64,000 nt of DNA from Phallus indusiatus (taxonomy: Eukaryota > Basidiomycota > Agaricomycetes > Phallales > Phallaceae), in contig JAQFWX010000015.1 of NCBI GenBank assembly GCA_027605045.1, positions 790,455-854,454 of the forward strand, written 5' to 3'. The notes beneath the pieces were generated by a model. That model made no database searches, was not told the origin of the DNA, and worked only from the letters and a program-made list of their open reading frames with translations. Both the position numbers and the translations under genes were made by a program. Shown in pieces: positions 11,201-21,800 of this stretch. How positions within the stretch are numbered: the first letter of the stretch is position 1; each line of letters begins with the position of its first letter.

Positions 11201-11443
11201 GATGGCTTGCTGTGCGACAGTCAGTTCCCACCAACCTGCTTGCGTGTAGCGCTCTATTTTTTCAGCCAGCAGTGGCTTGAGGGCGTCTGGGCACTTCGGT
11301 AGTCTGTACCGGATAACCTTGTTAGGTTCTATTAATGGGATATGATGATTTACATCCCTAAATGGAGGGAGTCTATTCGGCACTGGCCCGAATAAGTCGT
11401 TGTACTCCTCCTTCCAGTACTCGCGTAGCGGGTAGGTTCTCAT
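8256..11443 (-). pseudogene. Element B pol: RT, RNase H, integrase, chromodomain
   Basis: Reverse transcriptase (about 11390-10600) with SKIDLTEAYEQVRI and the catalytic YIDD box; RNase H (about 10450-10080) with VTDGSKCGVGAYYG and TDNEAL; integrase with an HHCC zinc region (HEIVGHF ... CKSCGKCQ, about 9570-9420), the D,D-35-E core (GMDFIGPLP, VSDRDTRF, HPQTDGATERANRS, about 9340-9030) and a C-terminal chromodomain (EFLVQWTLGDTTWEPYEHC, about 8450-8310). Such chromodomains are known to direct chromovirus integration to heterochromatin. Breaks: the pol frame departs from the gag-protease frame at about 11440, TGA at 10724-10726 (element A has CGA at the same codon), and a frameshift at about 10470. 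Confidence 0.88.
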
Positions 11444-14400
11444 CCTTAAGTTCCGGTACTCGGATCTTCCGTCTCACTGCTACTGCGTTAGACGTAGTGG
11501 TTATGGGGCGTGCTGATGCTATGGCTAATCTTTCACTTAACTCGGTGGGCTCGTCCGTGGTGTTAGGTATTTCAGTGAACCGTTCCACTGGAGTGATTAC
11601 TCCTCCATCCCGGGTGATTATTCCGTTGCCAAAATCCAGGCAGATGTCATACCTTTTCAGGAATGGTACGCCAATTATGACGTCGTAGTAGTCAATGTTG
11701 ACTATATCAAAGTATTCTAATACACTAATATCCCCAAATTCTATTCGGGTATACGTTCCGTACTGTATTACGGACTTACTTCCTTTCACTGCGAGCTGCA
11801 GTGATACTGGCTTATCCAGTTTGAATGTCTTCGCTCCAGTCGTGAGCGAGAATGATGGTGACATTATCATGCCTTGACATCCACTGTCAATCAAACAATG
11901 CGCTAATTGGCCGTTTACGAGCCAGTAACCCTCTAGAGGTTTTATTGATTCTTTATCACGCTTTGGAGCCCTTGACTTAGGTCTCATCGTGTGGTCATAC
12001 AGGGGTTCTTCCTGTGACTTAATCGTCCCAATGGTGGACGAGCCTTGTTTGATAACAAGTAGTCTTCTTTCATCATAACCATGGTCTTCGGTTATCACCA
12101 TCATGTATGCGCCTGCTGCGTCTTCGTTCTCGTCCCACTCATAGTGGTCCCCTCCCCCGTAGTCCGCTGCTTCCGCGGTGTCTTGACCTTGTTCAGCGTC
12201 ATCATACTGTGGGGATTCCTCCACTTCTAGTATGTTAACTCCCGTTTCTTCCTCTATAATTGCGTCGAGCAGCTCGTCCGCATCGTCTTCATCTTCCTCC
12301 TCAACGTGCATTACGTTAGCACGTACCTGTCCCTTTCTAGGGCATTGTGGTCTTAGGTGGCCAGTCTGTCCACATTCATAGCACTTCAGCACAGTGCTAC
12401 TGCTTCGGGCTTGCGTTCCTGAGCTGACTGGTCGAGTTGTCGTGGTAGTCGACGCTCTCGCCGGCTTAGTCGTACTGCTCGTCGCTGGTCTTACAGCTAG
12501 CGCGTTGCTAGTTGTGGTCGTACGGGGAATAGTCCTCGTGGGTATACCGCTTGGTTTGATTTTAGCGCGGTAGTTGTTCTCTTGAGCTTGTCTGGCCAAG
12601 CTTGAATGGGTACCCGTTGATTTTACGGGTGTCTGACGTTGAGCTAGTATTGACTTATTATAGTCCCATGCTTGCTCTATGTCGTTCGCGGCTATGTACA
12701 GCCGTCGAATTGATGAGTTTTCGGCCAGGAATCCCCTCTTGGTGACTTCACTGCGAATTCTCTCATCAAGTCCTTCTAAGAACTTTCGTTTGAAGGTGTA
12801 TCTGTCCGGTGGATGGACTAGACGTGCTGCGAATTTCAACAGTTCACTCATGTACCGGTGTACGCTCCTTGCACCTTGCTTCGCGTGATCGAAGTTATGT
12901 GCAGACTGGTTCTTGCTTGTAGGTGACAAGAACATATTGTGCATCCTTCGAAACAGTCTTACCAAGTCCCAACCCTTGGTTGAACGACCTCCTCGTTCTA
13001 CGTGCTCCACAAACCATTCGTGTGCCTCTCCATCTAGTCGCATACCGACTACGGCTATATGTGCTTCGACGTACGCTGCGCCGAGTAGGTTATTCAGCCT
13101 CAACCATCTGAGGATAGAGGTCACGAACTTCTCAAAGTCTTCAGGCTTTGATGATCCGCTATACATAACGGATAATGGCATCTTTGCACCCGCTTTCGCA
13201 AGTGGGGACGCTGATACTACTACATCCTTGCACTCCTCTAGTGCTTCTTGCACCATGACAATTATCCCCTCGTCTTCCCGAACTCTTCTAAACCTCTTTG
13301 TGGGTTTATGTCTATCTTCTCGGTCGTCAAATGGGGTTTCCCTCATTTCACGTTCGAAGTATCCGCGATCGTACGCTTCTTCTTCGTCGTCTGACGAGTC
13401 CTCGTCATCATAGTATTTGGGCATGAAGGGCCCAGCGTTACTCTCCGGTATATCTCGGAGGTCTTCTCTCATTTGCTCGTACTGATCCCTGGCAGATGTT
13501 GCTCTTCTTCTGGGTACAACCGGTGCTCTGGTTGTCGGGGACGTTGCAGGAGCGTGTGCTTGACCGGTGTTTGTTGGTGGGCCAGGATGTACTGTTGACG
13601 GTCCTGGTTGCGCTGCAGTCTGAGCGGGCGCCGAGCGATTAGGGAGGTCTTGCTCAAAGATGATGCCAGGTCGTTGGCCAGCTTCCATTTCTCGGTTGCT
13701 TTTAGCCAGTTCAGTGCGTGCTGCTCGCACTTCCTGCAGGTCTTCCTGCATGTCGACATACGGTTCTTGCCTACTAACCTTCCCTTGTAACGCAGTTGTG
13801 CGTTTGTCTAATGCTTCGGAACGTTTTTCCCGTGCCAGTTGCGCTGCCTCAGCGGCCATCCTTTCCAGGTCTTTCGCTGACTCTTCCAGCTCTGCAGCTG
13901 AAGGATTACTCTTATCACGCGGTCCTTGACCCGCGTTGACTCGTCTGGTAGATTGATCTTCCAGGTAGTCACGAGTTGCCACGAACTCTGGTGGGGTACG
14001 TCGGCTGTTTCGACGTGATCTATCCAGCTCAGCTCGTCCTCTCTCTATCTCTGCGGCTGCGTCATCTGCTGCTCGCGTGGGTCTGATGGGCGTGCTGGTC
14101 GCTGCTGGTTGTGCAGAAGGTAGGTCCTGTAACACTGAATGTAGTGTTTCCGCGTGTACCGCGTACTGTTGTGTGGGTTGACGTGTTATACCGGGGTCGG
14201 TGCTGCCGATGGAGCTCTGGGCGTCGCTGGCAATGCTGGCGTGTTTGCCATTGTCTTGACCGTCGCCTGCGCGTTGTCCATTACTGGGGCCAGTATTGTC
14301 GTGCTGGTTCTATTGTCGTCTCGTGCACGACCTTTCCCTTTCACCGTTGTCCACGGTTCTTCTTCATCGGGTATTACGGCTGCATCTAGTCGTACTAACA

Positions 14401-14749
14401 TATCACCGACGTCTTGTCCCGGTGTATCACCTCTTACGAGGTCATGGATCATCCTTTTTGCATCCTCAATCATCTTACGTGGTAGGACTACCTCGTCTTT
14501 TCCGAGGTTGGACTTATGAGATCTGGTCGATTTCACTGATTCACCTGATTCGCTCCGCTGGTGAAGCTTGTCTCGATCCTTGTCTCGATCCTTGTCTAGA
14601 TCGATTCGCGTGGTCCGCGACTAGTGTTTCAAACAATGCTGCATCTATCACAACAGTATCACCTGCTCGTGCAGATGTGGATGGACCGCCTTCGGTAGGT
14701 GGTGGTTCGCCTACGTTCTTTTTGACTTCTTGTTGCTTTTAGGAGGCAT
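11373..14749 (-). pseudogene. Element B gag and aspartic protease
   Basis: Likely starts at the ATG at 14749 (reading MPPKSNKKSK), but that frame stops at once. A second frame then carries a Gly/Pro/Ser-rich segment and a third runs from 14536 (KSTRSHKSNLGKDE) to 14186. The main 920-codon frame (14135-11373) contains a Gln/Arg-rich helical N-terminus, a capsid-like domain (about 13190-12650; EWFVEHVERGG, YTFKRKFLEGL), a CCHC zinc knuckle CYECGQTGHLRPQCP (about 12390-12340), an acidic linker, and a retropepsin-like protease with the active site LIDSGCQG (about 11890). Its end overlaps the RT frame at about 11440-11373, where a frameshift separates sequences that are continuous in element A. 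Confidence 0.82.
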
Positions 14750-14800
14750 ATCCTCTCTCACTATAAACTAGCAAATACGATTGGCGTATTTTGGAAATTG

Positions 14801-14819
14801 TAACGCCGTTTAGGTGTTA
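14801..14819 (-). other. Conserved hairpin at the primer-site position (B)
   Basis: TAACGCC (14801-14807) and GGTGTTA (14813-14819) form an inverted repeat eight bases inside the 5' LTR. Element A has the equivalent at 22818-22842. A usual tRNA primer site starting TGG directly next to the LTR is absent in both. Confidence 0.5.
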
Positions 14820-14826
14820 AAAAAGA

Positions 14827-15090
14827 TGTAACGTTTTGTTACAGTTTACGATTAGCCCGGTTCTTACGGACTCACAACAAACAGTATAAAGCTGTATATT
14901 TGCAAGTGCAGGTAAGAAAGGCTGCCGGCGCCTTTACCGTTACGCGGTATTTACTGGTGTGACGGCGCCTATGTACATTACATAATACTAGGTACTTGTG
15001 CAGACGACGATCGTCTGCATGCAATTGTATATATATACTAATATGTACTATGGGTAATAGTAGTCCGCTGGTCATAGCGGAACCGTTACA
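14827..15090 (-). repeat. 5' LTR of element B
   Basis: 264 bp, ends TGTAACG and CCGTTACA, partner of 5993-6256. It contains the minus-strand promoter region by position. It is followed on the right by the duplicated target GACGT (15091-15095). Confidence 0.88.
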
Positions 15091-15095
15091 GACGT

Positions 15096-15426
15096 CCTTT
15101 TCAGCCTCTTCTAGACGTTCGTCTAGATGATAGTACTCCCTTTTTATGAAGGGAAAGGCCTTGTAAACGGCCTGCTTGACCACGTCATGGTCAAGGATGA
15201 TCGCCCCGCTGCCAGCGGGGCCTGCCAGATGACTGGCAAAGTCGTTGCACGCAGTGCAACTATCATTATTATGATAGACGGATATGCATCCGTCCATCGC
15301 GTCTAAGGTCCATTCGGACCTTTGCAGGGCCAGTTGAGCCTCTGCTTTTTTGAACCTACTAACAGGTTGCGGCGTAGGCAACCGCAAGCGTGATCGTTCG
15401 CGTTGTTTTCCCTTGCTGTCAGGCAT
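15096..15426 (-). pseudogene. Element A ORF3, N-terminal part
   Basis: Probable start at the ATG at 15426 (MPDSKGKQRERS; an upstream in-frame ATG at 15489 also exists). It encodes basic residues, then WTLDAMDGC and CTACNDFASH (C-x2-C-x5-H), which align with WSMDSMPGC and CTHCDEYISH of element B ORF3, then ILDHDVVKQAVYKAFPFIKRE, which aligns with VLDEKDVKECLLEAFPFLQKE. It is cut by the insertion of element B at 15090 and continues at 5987. The DNA of this fragment is almost wholly made of short perfect hairpins (see findings). Function unknown. Confidence 0.65.
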
Positions 15427-15547
15427 GGGGGGTGTGAGGGAGAAAAGACCGTGAACGGACTTTTGGGTTATATACTTGGGCGGCCTCATGGAGCGCCCAA
15501 GTGAAAATTACCTCACCGCGTAGCAGTGAAGTGCCAGTGGATCCCTG

Positions 15548-15811
15548 TGTAACGGTTCCGCTACGAGCAGCGGACTACTATTAACCATAGTACATATTCG
15601 TATATACATACAATTGTATGCAGACGATCGTCGCCTGCACAAGTACCTAGTATTATGTAATGTACATAGGCGCCGTCACACCAGTAAATACCGCGTAACG
15701 GTAAAGGCGCCGGCAGCCTTTCTTACCTGCACTTGCAAATATACAGCTTTATACTGTTTGTTGTGAGTCCGTAAGAACCGGGCTAATCGTAAACTGTAAC
15801 GAAACGTTACA
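15548..15811 (+). repeat. Inverted solo LTR of the element B family
   Basis: 264 bp, the reverse complement of the element B LTRs with small differences. It is flanked by a perfect 5-bp duplication CCCTG (15543-15547 and 15812-15816). It lies between pol and ORF3 of element A. A clear second insertion of the same family, reduced to a solo LTR by LTR-LTR recombination. Confidence 0.88.
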
Positions 15812-15828
15812 CCCTGTGGGTGGGATCT

Positions 15829-18800
15829 TCAAGCAGATCCCCGAGTGGGATCTGGGCGCTTGTTGTTGGTCCGCGACTCTCCGTGATTGGATAGTCGTGG
15901 CAGCTGCCGAGGCTCATTTACGCCTCGTAATTGCAAGTACTCGTCTAGAGCTTGCAAGTCCTTACAGTTACTGTAAGGTTCCCAAGTGGTATCCCCAAGG
16001 GTCCACTGGACTAGGAACTCGAGATCTTTCTCGCGAGTTCCACTCCAGCGATGAGCTAGGAGTTCCTCGACGTGCCATTCAGCATCGTCTGGCTGTCCAA
16101 AATCATACGCCGTGAGTGTATCGCGGCGTGGAAATCTCTCATCGTCATTGGCGATGTGAGGTTTAATCAAATCCACGTGAAATACGGGATTTATGCGACG
16201 TTGCTTGAGCTCCTCAGAGAGCTCAAGTTTCACTGTGATATTGTCTTTAACGGACAATATTTTGTATGGTCCCACATAACGCGGGATCAACTTCTTAACT
16301 CTCCCCTTGGGGAGGTTGAGATTCCTCGTCGACAGATAGACGAGGTCACCCTCTTTGTACTCCGGTGCATTGCGCCGTGAGTTGTTCGCGTAGTGAGCCT
16401 GTTTAACGCGACTGGCTATGATAGCGTCATGCGCTATCATGAGATTCCACTTTGCCTGTTGAGCAAAGTGTTGAACACCTTTGAATTTGGTGTTCGTCTC
16501 AATTTTCCTTCCCAAACTGGGAAGGTAGCCGTAATTGAGTTCAAACGGCGCGAAACCAGTGGTTTCGCTGGTGCTGCTATTAATAGCAAACTCCACCATT
16601 GGGATCCTTTCGGCCCAATCTTTTTGATCGTTCTGTATGACGGAACGAAGTATTTGACCAATTGAGCGATTGGCTCGCTCGGTAGATCCATCCGTTTGCG
16701 GATGGAACGCCGTGGACATGAGCAATCGTGTCCCCATTAGGCGTTGCAGTTCCTGCCAGAACTTGGCAGTGAATCGTGCATCCCTGTCACTCACGATTGA
16801 GTCAGGGACGCCGTGGAGTCTTACGACTTCACTGAGGTATAACCAGGCTGTGCCCTTGGCGGTCAGCTTGGTGGTGGTTGGCATCAGACGAACCATAGAG
16901 GTCAGTCTGTCAATCACGACGAATAGGAAGTCGTGGCCGTTTGAAACGGGTAATGGACCGACGAAGTCCATTCCAACTGATTCCCAAGGTCTATTGGGAA
17001 TCGGGAGTTGTTTTAACAGACCACTGGGGTGATTATTCTCCCCTTTATTGGTCTGGCACGTTCCGCAGGATCTGCAGAACGTATCGATGTCTTCAATCAT
17101 CAATTTCCACCAGTACGCTTGTCTAACGTACTGAGACGTTTTGTAATGTCTGAAGTGCCCAACAATTTGGTGGGCCTCACTGATTATAATCTCAGTGATC
17201 CTCCTCCCCTTGTAAAGTGCGTTATGGGGGATGCATAATACATCGCGGAGGAACTGATTCTTGGTAAAGATCAGTTGGTTTTTGATTCCAAACACCTTGT
17301 GAGCGTTTGGGTTGGCAAGGACCAGCTTAAATACTGGGTCCTTGTGATAACCTTGCTGTATCAGCGAGGTAAATTCAGCAAAGCCCTCAATTTTGGCTTT
17401 AAGAAGCTTGCTGTCTTGCTCTGCACTTAGGGCAAGTATATCCTCATCGGGTTGCACTTCTGTAATATCAGAAGGCATAGTATTTGAGGGACCTTCTACT
17501 TGAGGTTCCTCTCATACTCGTGAACGTGTAATAACGTTCACTCTCACTTCATCCCTTCTTTCGATGGGAAGATGATCCCCTTCGGGATCAAGTCTAACGT
17601 CAGCATTGACGTATACCTCCGGAGGGTGAACCTCATCCGGAGTGTCCTCTTCGTAATAACGAGAGAGGCCATCGGCGACATTGTTAGTGACGCCCTTGAC
17701 ATGAATCGTCTCGTAATCAAAACGAGACAGGTATTCATACCACCGTGCTTGGCGCGGTGACATGCGAGGCTGGGTCTTGAAGTGGACCATGGCCTCATTG
17801 TCCGTTACTAGGGTGAATCTTCGCCCTAGTAGTTTGTCTTCCCACTTGAGGAAGGCTTCAAGTACCGCGATGAGCTCATGCTCATGGGTGCGGTAGTTGT
17901 ACTGCGCAGGGGTGAACTTCTTCGATAGAAACCCTGCTGGCCTACATGTTTGCCATGTAGGCCCTTGCCCATAATAGGCACCGACACCACATTTAGAGCT
18001 GTCGGTTACGACCCAAATTGGATCTGGGTCATCCACGTTAATAGGCTTCAAGATAGGAGCCTTTCGCGTGAGTGCTTTGATTGAATCAAAGCACTTGTTC
18101 AACAACGGCGTCCATACGAATGGTCTGTTGTTGTACGTACACCCTGATAGTGGTGTAGTGTATGCGGCTACCCCTGGTAGGTATGCCGCAACGTATTGTA
18201 CGAGGCCCAGAAATTTCTGGACATCGTTATACGTGCGTGGAGTTCTCCACTCACGTATTTTATCCATCTTCTCGTGATCGGGATGGATGCCATCATCGTC
18301 GATGATGTGGCCTAAGCACTCCAGTCGCTTAGAGTACAAGTCAACTTTACGACTACTTAGGTAAAGTTGTGCTTCTCGCAACCGCGAGAAGGCATTCTCT
18401 AGATGCTGCTGATGCAGCTCTATTGTGTTTGAATAGACGAACACGTCGTCTATGTATGCATCCGTCGAACGACCGATACAGTCTCTAAATATATGGGTCA
18501 TCAGACGTTGAAACATCGATGGGGCATTGCAGTCTCCTTGCTGCATGACATGGCTCTTGAAAGTGCCATAGATGGTGGCAAAGGTCGTCTTGTGGACGTC
18601 CTCTGGGACTATGCGTACTTGCTCGTACGCCTCAGTCAGATCAATTTTTGATCTGTATTTGTGTCTCGCCACGTTCTGGCGGATGGTTTCCTGGTCAGGG
18701 AAGGGCGTTACGTCCTTCTCTGTGTTTTCGTTCTGCAGACGCAGATCGAACACGGTCCGTAGTGCTAAGACTACGGCTTGTTTCTGCAGGCAAAGCATAG

Positions 18801-21800
18801 GGATTGCCTGTGTAGCTACAGTTGGTTCCCACCAACCTGCAGCTACGTATCGCTGAATCTTTTCAGCGAGTAGCGCTTTGAGCACATCCGGACACCTGGG
18901 AAGGTGGTACCGGATCTTCTTATTGGGTTCAATAAGAGGAATCTGGTGATTCACTTCCCGAAATGGGGGAAGTCGGGAAGGGACAGGACCGAAAAGGTCA
19001 CTGTACTTGTTCTTCCAGTACTCAATGAGTGCTGGAATGTTCTCCTCCGTCATCGCAGGGACGGAGGAGTTGGAATGTTGGGTGCTGGCTAGCACCATCG
19101 TTCCTGTTTCAGGAGCGTGTCCAATCACATGGTGATTGGTGTCAATCACCTCGCCGTCGCGGGTGATTGTACCTCTGCTGAAATCCAGGCAGATGTTGTA
19201 GCGTCTCAGGAATGGGACGCCAATGATCACATCATAGTGATCGATGTTGACGATGTCGAAGTACTCTTGGACATCGATACCTCCGAATTGGATTCGGGTG
19301 TACGTTCCATACTGGATGGAAGACTTGCTGCCCTTAACGGCCAGCTGTAGCACAACAGATTTGTCGAGCTTGAAGGTTCTTGCTCCGGTGGCAAGAGAGA
19401 AATGAGGGGACATGATCATCCCCTGGCATCCACTGTCGACTAGGCAGTGGGCCAATTGGCCATTGACTGGCCAGAAACCCTCAATGGGTTTTGATGCGTT
19501 TCTGTCTCGTGTCGGAGCACGAGAGCTCACTCTAGCCGTATGGTCATAGAGTGGTTCCTTACTCGTAGCGAGCGAGGAGTCTTCATCATCCAATAAGGAT
19601 GACTTGTGGACCGCGAAGTGCAGTCTACGTTCCTCATACTCATCGTCAATGGTGAGAAGCATGTACGCACTGGGACCATTGTCATCATCGTCCCATTGGT
19701 ATTGAATACCCTCGTCGTCTTCGACGGGGTCGTTGGTGGGCTCGTCTTGGGCCACCTCTTCCTCCACAGCTTGTTCAGCTGTGGGGTCTTCCACGTTCTC
19801 CTGTGGGACATCGTTCGCTGTCTCGCCAGAGGTCTCTTCAACCTCTTCGATACGACTCACATTGGCTCGTACCTGTCTCAGTCTGGGGCACGCATTTCTG
19901 TAGTGTCCCACCTGCCCACAGTTGAAACACGTGGGAGGGGTTGTGCTAGTACGATTGTTCGTACTAGTTGGGGCAGTCCTAGTGGTCTGCGAGCTATGGT
20001 TCCTCGAGTTTGACGAGCTCGAGGGGCGGTTCCCCAGTGGGGAGTTACCATTTGTACGCGTCTCGTGAGGGCGCGTGGAGGAACCGTGGTTCCTCTGGTT
20101 CAAGCGCATATTATTGGTATGCGCTTGCCTTACCAAGTTGTTGTGGCTGCTACTGCTGCCACTACCGCTACTACTGCCTCCGCTACTGCTACCTGCTGGG
20201 TGGGTAGTGCTTCCTTGAGACGCCGCTACCGAGCAGCGTTTCTTGAACGCCTCTTCTACTTGAATTGTTAGTAGAAGTAGTTCCTTAGCAGTCATCTGCT
20301 CAGGATTGCCGCCTCTGAATGCTACTTCAGTGGTGAGGCTGTGGTTCAGCCCATCAAGGAACCTCCTCCTGAATGTGTAGTCATCAGGAGGGTGCGCTAG
20401 TCTGTTGGCTAGCGTGAGCAGTGCGCTCATGTACTCATGTACAGAGTGCGACCCCTGCCACTCGCGTTCAAACTGAATCGCTACCTCACTTCTAGAGTGG
20501 GGTGGCAGGAAACGATCATATAGTCTCTGCAGTGCGGGGACTAGAGTCCACTCGTGGAGGGGGCGAACGCCTCTCTCCACGTTTTGAGTGAACCATTCTT
20601 GAACCAGCCCTTCTAGGCGCATGCCCAGAAAGGATATTTGCTCTGCTTGGCTGACTTCTCCAAGCAGATGGTTTACGCGTAGCCAGCGTAACAGACCCGG
20701 CACAAAGTTGTCGAAGTCTTCGGCTCTGGATGAGCCACTGTATGTGGGCGGGAGCCCGATCTTCGCTCCTGCTTTCACAAGGGGCGAGTTGCCTGGCATC
20801 ATATTGTCAGGGTACGCTACCGCCGTCTCTCATTTTCCTATTTATTATCATCGGCATCATTTCGTTTCTATTTTATTTATCATTTCCGTATTTTACTTTC
20901 ACTTTCCGTTTCCTTATTCTGTCTCTATTTCACTTTCTCTACTCGTGCGCGTCGCACGCTCGTACCTGGCATGATGCCCGTGACATCACGTCGCTTAGGT
21001 TCGGCTTGGGCGCCTGGCACTTAGCTGTGTCAGGGCCGCACGCCGCGTCGTCGTTTTATGTATATAGTAGCAGTACCTAGAGTGAGGGTCCCTAAGCTTG
21101 TTCTCTTAGGATCCCCTCCCTCTAGGTGAGTAGTTAGTTTCCCTTCCAATATATTGTCTTAGGATCCCCTCCCTCTAGCCTGAGCTGAGTAGCCCTAACA
21201 CATATCCCTGTTTGCAATCAGGGCTTCTTGAACCATGGCTATGACGCCCTCGAGTACTGGGGCGTCGTCGCTGAAAGGATCAAATCTTTCAGCACGTTCT
21301 TTGTCGAACGGTGTGGCGCGGAGATCCTCGCCATACTGTGGTCGACGAGCATATCCATCATATGTATCGATACGCGGTGCTTCTGCTGGATTTGCAGAAG
21401 TTTGCCTATGCCCACTGGGCTCGGCACTTTGCCTTGGCAGTTGTCTGCCAGGTGGTGGTGCTCTGTCGTCTGGACGACTAGAGCTTGTGGCTGGGTCTGG
21501 CGATGGGATTCTATCGCCAGTGATTGCATTGTAGCCATGTTCAAACACACGAGCATGGCGGACCGCGTTCATACGCGCGTCCCTCGCGATGCGGATTCTA
21601 TCTTGGATGATCCGCAGTTGCTGCTTGTTTGGGGTGTCAGTCTCGAGGGAGCCTGCTACAGCTTCCTCGAGTGCGTTAGTGGCCGCCTCAACAGCCCGTG
21701 CATGTGTACGGATTGCTCTGTCGGAGAGTAGCCCTGCTATCCTCTGGTATTCGAGGGCAGCTTGGGCGACCACTTCAGCATCCTCTCGTGGGGGTGCTCC

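Larger units (their letters stand above)
5993..15090 (-). mobile_element. Element B: complete chromodomain Gypsy element
   Basis: A 9098-bp LTR retrotransposon on the minus strand, inserted in ORF3 of element A. The two 264-bp LTRs are nearly identical. Flanking 5-mers are GATGT (5988-5992) and GACGT (15091-15095), i.e. a target duplication with one C-to-T change at a CpG. Order in transcription: 5' LTR, gag, aspartic protease, RT, RNase H, integrase, chromodomain, extra ORF3, polypurine tract, 3' LTR. Coding frames carry at least two frameshifts and one nonsense codon in pol plus breaks in gag and ORF3, so this copy is not autonomous. Highly similar LTRs suggest a fairly recent insertion. 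Confidence 0.88.

Noticed and set aside
11373..11443. Frame change between gag-protease and RT in element B as a programmed frameshift
   Set aside because: Element A reads through the same place in one frame, so B most likely has an indel.
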